Position numbers and translations under genes: made by a program. From the NCBI RefSeq assembly GCF_004379255.2, contig NC_056043.1:1984001-2048000 (forward strand): 64,000 nucleotides of DNA, read 5' to 3'. Positions 32,345 to 41,192 of the stretch are shown in pieces. This stretch comes from Salvia splendens. Lineage: Eukaryota > Streptophyta > Magnoliopsida > Lamiales > Lamiaceae. Under the pieces are notes generated by a model. That model saw only the letters and a program-made list of their open reading frames with translations, was not told the DNA's origin and did no database searches. Position 1 is the first letter of the stretch. The number at the start of each line of letters is the position of its first letter.

Positions 32345-32349
32345 AGAAA
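32345..32349. repeat. Left target-site duplication of the Gypsy element
   Basis: AGAAA precedes the 5' LTR and is repeated at 39990-39994 after the 3' LTR. Confidence 0.85.
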
Positions 32350-33067
32350 TGATGGAGTACGGACTAAACAAGCCCAACAGCAGTGACGGCCCATCAGCCC
32401 AAAGCCCAAGGAAGAGTATGAGTTCGGCATTACCACAGAGTTCGGCCTCAGCCTACAGCTCGGTAAAAGCCAACCAATCAAGCTCTACTCTCAGATCGGC
32501 AACCAAAGCAGTTCGGTCTCAGTATTCGACCGAACAAAGAGTTCGGCCTCAGCCTACAGCTCGGTAAAAGCCAACCAATCAAGCTCTGCTCTCAGGTCGG
32601 CATCAAGCTCTACTCTCAGATCGGCAACCAAAGCAGTTCGGTCTCAGTATTCGACCGAACAAGGAGTTAATGGACCCATACAGGATTTCCACAACTTCCA
32701 ACACACCCACTACCACGTGGTGTCAACTCAGGCCACGATCGTAGGCCATGACCTACGCTACATGCAGGACCTCCATGACCTCCACGACATCCACAACCAT
32801 CATTAGTGGTGATGCAAGCCACGATCTTAGTTCAATGTATAAATAGAACTTAGATCAGATAGAAAAGGGTTAAGCTCTCTAGAGATAAAATATCATATAG
32901 CAAGTCTGTGTTGTAAGCTGTAATCCCAGATCAAGCAATACAATCTTGCCCTCCCTTCTTCCCGTGGATGTAGATTTACCTCAGTAAATCGAACCACGTA
33001 AATCTCTGTGTCGTGATCTGTATTCTCTACCAGCATTTACTAACATCAGAAATTCGCGGATTCATCA
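32350..33067 (+). repeat. 5' LTR of the Gypsy element
   Basis: 718 bp. It contains internal repeats of AGTTCGGCCTCAGCCTACAG and CTCTCAGATCGGCAACC-type units and a TATA-like TGTATAAATA at 32837-32846 that probably drives gag. Confidence 0.95.
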
Positions 33068-33144
33068 CTGGCGCCGTCTGTGGGAAACAGAGAACCAAAT
33101 TTGTGATAAAGCGAATTTTTGACCCTTTTTCCACCCCAAAAAAA

Positions 33145-34224
33145 ATGCATACCAGATCACACACTACCCGTAATACCGTTCGTGAAAACCATGAGGAAGC
33201 TAGTCCAGCCCGCAGGTCCGGAAAACAGCCTCGGGAGACATCTACTTCCAGTTTTCACGATGAAGGAACAAGCCGCTCAAAAGGTCCACACACCGAGTCT
33301 TCCCAGCAGCCTGATTTGAGTGAGGCTGTCAAGCTGTTCTTGGCTGAGAAGCAGGATGAGTTCTTAGCCTTCCTGCAAAAGAGCCAACAGCCGAAGACGA
33401 AAACGGTTGAGGGTTCTCCTTCCTCATCCAGACATGAAAGTCACTACCGCAGTAGTGCCGTGTCTTCCAGGAAGAAGAATCCTCAACCCCGACATGTTCC
33501 TGTTCCTCCTCGGTACCGGAATCACAGGAGATCTCCATCTCCTCCATACCGAAGAGATGTCGGGTTCGCCATGTACGGAGCATTGAAGACTCCGTTCTCG
33601 GACGATATCACCCGAACTCCCCTTCCACAGAACTACCGAACTCCGTCGATGACTTATGACGGGTTGGTGGATCCTCATGACTTCCTGGGACGCTATCAGT
33701 ATAATATGGCGAACCAAGGTCTCAATGAGGTCCATATGTGCAAGCTGTTCCCCGAGCTGCTTATCGGGAACGCAAGAAGGTGGTTCGATAGCCTCCCCCA
33801 AGGCAGCATTAGATCTTACCGAGATCTAATGGAGGCTTTCCACAGGAGGTTCTTTCAGAAAGCGGAAGCCCGAATCACTTCGGCTCAGCTGCTTTCTATA
33901 CGTCAAGGTCGCGACGAAAAGATCAGCGACTTTATGACGAGGTTCCACAAGGAATGTCTACAAGAAGATTATCTCAACGATCTACTTGTCATTTCGGCGT
34001 TCCAAAATGGAATCCTGCCCGGAGCTCTCTACAGAAAGCTCGTGGAATGCAGTCCGCAAACAGCTCAAGAGATGTGGGACATTGCGGACAAGTTTTCTCG
34101 TGCCGATGAGGCAGACCGTCGAAAACGGTCTTTAGACAGCTCATCTAGAGAAGACAAAAAGAAGCCCGATCATAGCGATCAGAGGCTTCCTCGCCGAACA
34201 CCTTCCCCACCAAAGGAGGGATAG
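33145..34224 (+). CDS. Gag protein of the Gypsy element
   Basis: A 359-aa ORF from the first good ATG after the primer-binding region. The first ~140 residues are Ser/Arg/Pro-rich. The central part is a retrotransposon gag domain (Retrotrans_gag type), with ARRWFDSLPQGSIRSYRDL, LLSIRQGRDEKISDFMTRF and a MWDIADKF segment. The C-terminus is charged and stops before any CCHC zinc knuckle, which full-length Gypsy gags usually have, so the ORF is probably cut by the same deletion that removed pol. It may still form particles. Confidence 0.85.
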   Translation: MHTRSHTTRNTVRENHEEASPARRSGKQPRETSTSSFHDEGTSRSKGPHTESSQQPDLSEAVKLFLAEKQDEFLAFLQKSQQPKTKTVEGSPSSSRHESHYRSSAVSSRKKNPQPRHVPVPPRYRNHRRSPSPPYRRDVGFAMYGALKTPFSDDITRTPLPQNYRTPSMTYDGLVDPHDFLGRYQYNMANQGLNEVHMCKLFPELLIGNARRWFDSLPQGSIRSYRDLMEAFHRRFFQKAEARITSAQLLSIRQGRDEKISDFMTRFHKECLQEDYLNDLLVISAFQNGILPGALYRKLVECSPQTAQEMWDIADKFSRADEADRRKRSLDSSSREDKKKPDHSDQRLPRRTPSPPKEG

Positions 34225-34347
34225 CGGTCATCCGAGGTGATCGAAAAAGAGCAAGTGTGTTCACAGATTGCGCTTAAAAGTGCCGAGCAATCAGTTCGGC
34301 ACCATCAAGTATAGCAATCACAGCAGCCGGAGTCAGAGGCAGGCGAA

Positions 34348-34774
34348 ATGACCGAAGTCACACCGGACTCGATGGTGTACGGCACTGAAGCCGTGATTCC
34401 GGTTGAGATCGGCGTACCCAGTCCCCGAACTCAATTTCTCAGCAGAACTGAATGAGGACGGACTGAGAGCCGAGCTAGATCTTGCCGAAGAAAGAAGAGA
34501 ATTGGCATGCATAAAAGCAGCCAAGTACAAGGAGCAAGTAGCCCGGTATTATAACCAAAGGGTGAAAAAGCTGCAATTTCAAGTGGGAGATCTCGTCTTG
34601 AGAAACAACGAAGTAAGCCGAGCAGAAAAGCTGGGCGAACTCGAACCCACATGGGAAGGTCCATTTCGGGTGTCAGAAGTCCTCGGCAAAGGGTCTTACA
34701 AATTGACTCACGTGTCAGGAGCACAAGTACCCCGAACATGGTACGTTTCCAACCTCAAAAAGTTCCATTTGTAA
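34348..34774 (+). pseudogene. Pol remnant: integrase C-terminal tail, frameshifted
   Basis: The first part (34348 to ~34425) reads SMVYGTEAVIPVEIG, a Gypsy integrase C-terminal signature. Within about 20 bp the homology moves to another frame (ORF ending at 34774), with RYYNQRVKKLQFQVGDLVLR and ending in NLKKFHL. A small indel therefore breaks the remnant. Everything upstream of it in a normal pol (protease, RT, RNase H, integrase catalytic core) is missing between 34224 and 34348. Confidence 0.8.
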
Positions 34775-34956
34775 GAGACAGTCCAGTCAGTCTTGAGTCC
34801 TGTTCGGTCAATGTGCTTTCTTTGGTTTGCTTGGTCTTTGTTTGTCTCTGTGCGTTTTGTCTGTGTGTTTTGTCTGTCTCTGTGCGTGTCGTCTCTTACA
34901 AATGTTACTGAGGTATCTTGTTCTTCGAAGGCTGATCCCCTTCTTAGAACATATAC

Positions 34957-35320
34957 AAGCCAACGATTGTGAGTCAAAGCTTCTAAAGAGGATACAAGAC
35001 CACAATTCAGCTTAAACAAGCAGTTCGTCTGAAACGAACTGCAATAAGCCAACGATTGTGAGTCCAAGCTTCTAAGGAGGATACAAGACCACAATTCAGC
35101 TTAACAAGCAGTTCGTCTGAAATGAACTGCAATAAGCCAACGATTGTGAGTCCAAGCTTCTAAGGAGGATACAAGACCACAATTCAGCTTAACAAGCAGT
35201 CCGTCTGAAACGAACTGCAATAAGCCAACGATTGTGAGTCCAAGCTTCTCAGGAAGGTACAAGACCACAATTCGGCTTAAGAAATAAGCACTTCGTCTGA
35301 AACGAACTGCAATAAGGGAA
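34957..35320 (+). repeat. Tandem array of ~88-bp units
   Basis: Four head-to-tail copies of a unit beginning AAGCCAACGATTGTGAGTC and ending GAACTGCAAT, starting at about 34957, 35045, 35133 and 35222. Copies differ by a few bases. It lies between the pol remnant and the antisense gene. Confidence 0.85.
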
Positions 35321-35539
35321 AGTCCGATCCACGCGATAAACCTCGCCGAATTAGGACGACCAAGTTCGGTCAAAGAAGTTTACCTCATAAGACCGAGGAC
35401 GACCATGTCTAGTCAAAGAGGTTTACTGCATAAGACCACTTCGGTTAACTGGGAAAGTCCGATCCACGCGATAAAACTCGCCGAATTAGGACAAGGGAAA
35501 GTTCGATCCCGGCGACGAAAATCGCCAAATTAGAACACA

Positions 35540-35935
35540 AAGACGAGTCCGGTCAAAGATGTTTATTTCATCAGACCAAAGACGAGTCCGGTCAAAGATG
35601 TTTATTTCATCAGACTAAAGACGAGTCCGGTCAAAGATGTTTATTTCATCAGACCAAAGACGAGTCCGGTCAAAGATGTTTATTTCATCAGACCAAAGAC
35701 GAGTCCGGTCAAAAATGTTTATTTCATCAGACCAAAGACGAGTCCGGTCAAAGATGTTTATTTCATCAGACTAAAGACGAGTCCGGTCAAAGATGTTTAT
35801 TTCATCAGACCAAAGACGAGTCCGGTCAAAGATGTTTATTTCATCAGACCAAGGACCAAGTCCGGTCAAAGAAGTTTACTTCATAAGACCAAGGACCAAG
35901 TCCGGTCAAAGAAGTTTACTTCATAAGACCTAGGA
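35540..35935 (+). repeat. Tandem array of 39-bp units
   Basis: About eight near-identical 39-bp copies of a unit containing GACGAGTCCGGTCAAAGATG and ATTTCATCAGACCAAA, followed by two diverged copies (GACCAAGTCCGGTCAAAGAAG). Isolated single-base variants (AGACTAAA, TCAAAAATG) mark individual copies. Similar but more degenerate units occur at 35380-35540. Confidence 0.9.
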
Positions 35936-36075
35936 CAAGTACGATGAAATTTTTTTCGCTAAGCTGTAAATACACAGTGTTAGAAGCGAAAACAAAATTT
36001 CATTTTTTCAAATCTTGTTCGGCATACAACTCCGCTACCCTACAAAATGGCGTTACGCTATTACAAAGGACTATT

Positions 36076-38925
36076 CTACTGTCCGGGGTTGCTAAAGTTG
36101 AGCCACCTATTCACAAAATCCTCTGGAAGCCGAGTTCGGTTGTTCCGAGCAGATGAAGAATAAGCAGGTCGACGAGATGCTATCCTCGACCCAACACCTC
36201 TTCCGCGAGCCCCAGAAGCTCTAACCCCTCGGCGATGAAGAGTCTCTGCAATAAGCATCTGCTGATCTTGCTCGCTCATAGTCACAACTCCTCGGCGAAT
36301 TTCAGTCCGTCCCTGTCTTGACGATTCCGGTTGCTCCTGAGCCCGTTCTCGTCTTGACGTTTCCGGCTGTTCCGGAGTTCGTTGTTGACTTGGAGTAGGA
36401 TTTTGAACAAGGGAACCAGAGGCTTGATCTGGAGTGCGAGCATCTGTTGGCGGGAAATGCCTAAGGAATCTCTCGATTGAGGGACGCCGGGAAAGAATGA
36501 TGTCGTACCGAGAAGCCCAGCGCCGTAATGATTTCACAACTTGTTGGCAAGCCGAGCTCTCCAGCGCATTGTTCCTCCGGAGTACATGATATTCCTCCCA
36601 CAGTTCGTCAACTCGACTCTGAACATCTGATATGGTCACTCCCCCGCGCACACGGATGTAATCCTCGTACGCAGTCCTCTCAGCAATGGTCGTATTCAGC
36701 TCGGCCTCCAGATCCTTCTTATCGGACTCTAAGTCCTTATTATCGGCCTCCAGCTTCACTAAACGAGCCAGAAGCTCGTCATTCTTCGTCTGATCGGCTA
36801 TAGCTCTTTTCTCAGCTTCGTCTAAAGCCGAAGAGTACAGCCGTTTCCAGTGAAGTATCTCCATCTCCTTGAGTACAAAGCAGCTATATTAGTTCGGCAG
36901 CTGTACCGAGCAGATAGTAAAATACAACAGGAATAAAGGCGAGTACGAAAAGCTATACGAAGACAAGTGTAGAGAATTTTTCATTCACAAGGAAAATTTT
37001 TTACACTAGGAGGGCTTCAAGGCCATTTTACAAGGAAGAAACTAGACTAAGAGAAGGGAGACGAAATCATACTCCGCAAGCTTCGTCTCCGGCTCCTTGG
37101 TCTGGTTCAGCTTCTTTCTCCTGAGCTACCTCAGCCTCGGCCTCGCATCCTGCCGGCCTCGCCTCCGCCTCCTGATCGGCTTCCTTCTCCGGATGCCCGG
37201 CCCGCTCGACTTCGGCCTCCCGCTCCAGCGGCTCGGCCTCACCCTCTCCGTTGTAAGTCGAAGCGGGTGAAACGGGTCCCACGGAGGCAAAGATAGCCTC
37301 CAGGTTCTCGTCCCGATCAGCTCGACAACTCCGGACTCGGTCTGCAGAAAGCAGGACCGAGGATGAAGCGAGCTCCTCAAGGAGCGGCAGATTCTGAAGC
37401 CGAGCTGCTATCTCTCGGCTGTACAGAGGCAGCACGACGTCGGCCCCCTGCTCGCCCTTATCGGTAATTAGCCTTACCAGACTACCGACAAAGGCCGAGA
37501 ACTGGCTGCTCAAAAAGAGTTTCTCCGTGTAAACACGGAGAGCCTCCCCCTGGGCAGCCACGGCGGCAGCCTCCTTCTGAGCCTCCCGGTGCTTCGTCTG
37601 CTCTTGCAGGATGATGAGCTGGTTTTTGGCTGACCGGGCTTCATCCTGAGCCGAGATCCTAGCAGCTCGGGCCCTCTCAAATTTGGCCTCAGCCTGTTCG
37701 GCCAGACTACGAGCAAGATGCAACTTCTTCTGCATCTCCTCGTAGTCGTGGGATGCTTTGGAGAGCTCCACGGAGACGAGCTTGGCTCTCTGAAGATGAA
37801 CAAGGAAAAAACTCAACAGAATGGCCATCAAAAAATGTGGAAAAGAAGCCAAGTCAGAAAGCTTACCTCCACAAAATTCGTCGGCCATTGAAAAGGCTCA
37901 GGGACGTGTTCCGGGATGTCTGCAACCACCTCGGAGATGACCAGGTCTTTCCCCGGCACTCTTGGGGACTCATGAAATTTCCCCTTCCCTTTAGCCGAAC
38001 ACGGCTCCGGCTCTTTCGGATCCGAAGAAGAGGTTTTTTGCCTCTTCGGATTCTTCTCGGCTTCAGACGCCGAGCGAGGGGCTCTCTGCCTCTCCGGCTC
38101 CACAAGCTCGGAGGACTTTCGGATAGCCTTATTCAGCATGTACACTGCCAAAAAGCAAGAAAGCAAGGTTAGATTTTCGCCGCTAAAGCAGTAAAGCATA
38201 AAAAAGAAATCCTCACCCTCAGTTTCTTCGTCCGAAGACGAGATATTGAACACGAGGTCGCCCTTGACGAGCTCAGTTTCCGAGTATTGTTTCCTAATCA
38301 TAGGAATCTTATTGAGCTCGCCCTCGAGCTCGGCCAACGGTTCTAACCGAGGATGGGGAATCACGGACTTCGGCCCTCTCCAAGGAAAGCCCGGAGCCGA
38401 AGTCCTATTATAAAAAAAGAAACGGTTTTGCCATTTCGGCCACTTGGTTTTGCAGAATGCCCTAAAAGGCTGTAAGGGGATCAAGTAAAACCAAGATCCC
38501 TTCCTTTTAAACTGGAAAAAATTAAGGATTGCCCGCAGAGACAGATCCTTATCTAGCCTACGGAGTTCGGCAGCAAAAGCCGACAAGTGCCTCCAAGAAT
38601 TCGGAGTCACCTGACCTAAAGGGAGTTGAAAAAAATCAAGAAGCTCTACAAAAGGTGGGGGAAGAGGGAAACGAAGCCCGCAGTCTAAGCAGGCTTCGTA
38701 AACGGTGGCATAACCCTCCGGCGGGTCGTTAGCCCTATGATCATCGTCGGGAACCACCGCCTTCCCCCCGGGAAGAAGATATTTTTCGTGTAGAGATATC
38801 ACGGTGTCCTTACTCAAGACGCTGTGAAAGTATTCTACAGTCTTCTCCCCGGACTCTTTCCGGCTAGAGGACCCCTTGCCCCCTTTCCTACCGCTACCTA
38901 ACTCAGAAGAAGAAGAAGAAGACAT
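36076..38925 (-). CDS. Spliced antisense gene of the Gypsy element (aORF), gypsy-type transposase-like domain
   Basis: Four exons on the minus strand, 38925-38217, 38144-37867, 37789-37073 and 36867-36076, all GT-AG, join in one open frame of 831 aa. Exon 1 starts with a Ser-rich stretch. It then holds a domain like the plant transposon protein family called gypsy-type putative transposase (FVELLDFFQLPLGQVTPNSWRHL split over CLDCGLRFPLPP... and WRHLSAFAAEL, then RAILNFFQFKRKGSWFYLIP). Exon 2 is charged with a basic NPKRQK patch. Exon 3 is a long Ala/Glu/Lys-rich coiled coil followed by acidic repeats. Exon 4 is another coiled coil (EADNKDLESDKKDLEAELNTT) with an Arg-rich tail. The last intron is inferred from frame and coiled-coil continuity; otherwise exon 3 stops at 37067. 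Function unknown; it is not a catalytic transposase by any motif I can see. Confidence 0.7.
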
Positions 38926-39057
38926 GGTTCTTACTCTTTGCAAAATCTGAAGAAATTCTGAAGAAATTCTTGAAAGCGGAAGGAAATTTTTTTTTTTTCG
39001 CAAAAAAGAGAGAGTGCAGAAGAAGCAGTCGCAAAAGTGCTTCAATGATGAAGAAAG

Positions 39058-39070
39058 GAGGTATTTATCA
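39058..39070 (-). promoter_or_regulatory. TATA-like box for the antisense gene
   Basis: GATAAATACC on the minus strand lies about 135 bp upstream of the antisense ATG at 38925, before a pyrimidine-rich leader. It would give the antisense gene its own promoter between its coding sequence and the 3' LTR. Confidence 0.4.
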
Positions 39071-39271
39071 GATTCGGCGAAGGTTTCAAAATCGTCGCAC
39101 CGTTTCGAATCCCACCTTTTCAGGATTCAACGGCCGGATTTTACTGTCGCATTTAATGCAGTCACGCGCAAGGCACGTCCCCTGACGTCAGCCTCCCCCG
39201 TACCTTTATCCAGAATGCCGAAGTGACTCGCTTCGCCGAAGTGATTCACTTCGCTTTTCGGGGGGGGGTAG

Positions 39272-39989
39272 TGATGGAGTACGGACTAAACAAGCCCAAC
39301 AGCAGTGACGGCCCATCAGCCCAAAGCCCAAGGAAGAGTATGAGTTCGGCATTACCACAGAGTTCGGCCTCAGCCTACAGCTCGGTAAAAGCCAACCAAT
39401 CAAGCTCTACTCTCAGATCGGCAACCAAAGCAGTTCGGTCTCAGTATTCGACCGAACAAAGAGTTCGGCCTCAGCCTACAGCTCGGTAAAAGCCAACCAA
39501 TCAAGCTCTGCTCTCAGGTCGGCATCAAGCTCTACTCTCAGATCGGCAACCAAAGCAGTTCGGTCTCAGTATTCGACCGAACAAGGAGTTAATGGACCCA
39601 TACAGGATTTCCACAACTTCCAACACACCCACTACCACGTGGTGTCAACTCAGGCCACGATCGTAGGCCATGACCTACGCTACATGCAGGACCTCCATGA
39701 CCTCCACGACATCCACAACCATCATTAGTGGTGATGCAAGCCACGATCTTAGTTCAATGTATAAATAGAACTTAGATCAGATAGAAAAGGGTTAAGCTCT
39801 CTAGAGATAAAATATCATATAGCAAGTCTGTGTTGTAAGCTGTAATCCCAGATCAAGCAATACAATCTTGCCCTCCCTTCTTCCCGTGGATGTAGATTTA
39901 CCTCAGTAAATCGAACCACGTAAATCTCTGTGTCGTGATCTGTATTCTCTACCAGCATTTACTAACATCAGAAATTCGCGGATTCATCA
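39272..39989 (+). repeat. 3' LTR of the Gypsy element
   Basis: 718 bp matching 32350-33067. It is preceded by a run of eight to nine G (39260-39268) that can serve as polypurine tract and followed by the AGAAA duplication. Confidence 0.95.
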
Positions 39990-39994
39990 AGAAA

Positions 39995-41192
39995 TAATTG
40001 AAAAAAACTCGGTTTCATGCGTACTCATAGATGGACAAAACTGTTCTTTCTACTTCTATTTATAAGTCTGTTTAAATTTTAAAACAGGAAACGAGTAAAT
40101 CTTGGTTAGTAAATCTCTTCTTGGTAAGTAATCTTTTTAATTTAGAGTATTTATTACTCCGTCTTCCAAAAAATGAAATTTTCAAAACAAAGGCGGTAAA
40201 GTAAGAGATATAGAATAAAAAAATAATTGAATTATTATTATGGGAGAATAAGTTCCTCTATGAATTTCTTTTCCTAAAATAGAAAATTTCTATTTGTAAG
40301 AGACTTAACAAAATTGAAATAGTTTCTATTTTTAGAGGATGACGGAAGTATTACACTCCCTCCGTCCACAAAAATAGTCTCATTTGTAGACGGCATGAGT
40401 TTTAATGAAAATTGGTAAAGTAAGAGAAAATGAGAAAAAATAGGTAAAGTAGAAGAGAGAAACTTTTCATATTAAGAAATGAGACTATTTTTGTGGACGG
40501 AAGAGTATAATATTAATAAAAAATATAAATCATTCTATATATATTAAATATAAATTGATCATTAAAATCGAGATAATATTTACAATCACATATAATGAGT
40601 ATAAAATTAAATAGTTTGAAAAAATAAATAAGATTCATACTATCAAAAAGTGATATATTATATTAACTGGCGTCAAACTCTATACTATTTTGTCTCTATA
40701 TTCAGTGAGATTTTACTATTCATTCTCAATAGTCAATTATATAAATCATCTAACATGAGTATTTTAGATTATATAAACATTTTAAGAAATAAATATAAAA
40801 GAATAATATAAGTAAGATTTTATAAAATATTGAACCCATCGCATTACTTTATGAATTTACATAAAATAAAAAAAGAATTAATAATGTGGCTAATCATAGT
40901 TCTTTATTCTAGTACGAAAAAACGAAGAACTAGAAATCCTCTACTTCACCAGTAAAAGCGGATAAGATAGTTGATGACTCGGAATTCGGAATTTCCCAAA
41001 TAAAAATTTCGGAGATTCCATTTGTCATCTCTCTGATCTTTCCCCGAATCCTGTTTTCTACCGAGATACCCAATCGGAATTTCACACTGCTCACTCAATC
41101 CTCAAATCCCCTTTTTGTAAACCCGAACACACCAGATGTTCGATCAAATGCCTATGAGAAACCGTCGTACTAATTGCTTCCGATTTTGATAG
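39995..41192. other. Intergenic DNA and promoter of the PPR gene, with two MITEs
   Basis: No gene. Two adjacent Stowaway-like MITEs lie at about 40154-40350 and 40354-40507. The last 250 bp, which become less AT-rich, should contain the PPR promoter and leader. Confidence 0.5.
40354..40507. mobile_element. Stowaway-like MITE
   Basis: The ends CTCCCTCCGTCCACAAAAATAG and CTATTTTTGTGGACGGAAGAG are inverted copies with TA on either side; about 150 bp. A second, weaker one abuts it at about 40154-40350. Confidence 0.75.

Larger units (their letters stand above)
32350..39989 (+). mobile_element. Non-autonomous Ty3/gypsy (Tat-lineage-like) element with antisense gene
   Basis: A 7640-bp element with two 718-bp LTRs (32350-33067, 39272-39989) that look identical, TGATGGAG...TTCATCA. 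Its TSD is AGAAA. It has a primer-binding region TGGCGCCGTCTGTGGGAA at 33069 and a poly-G tract just before the 3' LTR. Sense strand: a gag ORF, then only the tail of pol. Protease, reverse transcriptase, RNase H and the integrase core are absent. Between the pol tail and the 3' LTR are tandem-repeat arrays and a large spliced gene on the opposite strand. An extra ORF between pol and the 3' LTR, sometimes antisense with a gypsy-type transposase domain, is known for the Tat lineage (Ogre/Retand type). Intact LTRs and TSD imply recent mobilisation by enzymes supplied in trans. Confidence 0.9.

Noticed and set aside
34708..35373. Overlapping ORFs on both strands near the Gypsy repeat arrays
   Set aside because: Their repeated peptides come from the 88-bp tandem units; no domain, and frames shift between copies.
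35540..35935. Regular repeats resembling a CRISPR array
   Set aside because: Units are directly adjacent with no unique spacers, and they lie inside a plant LTR element.
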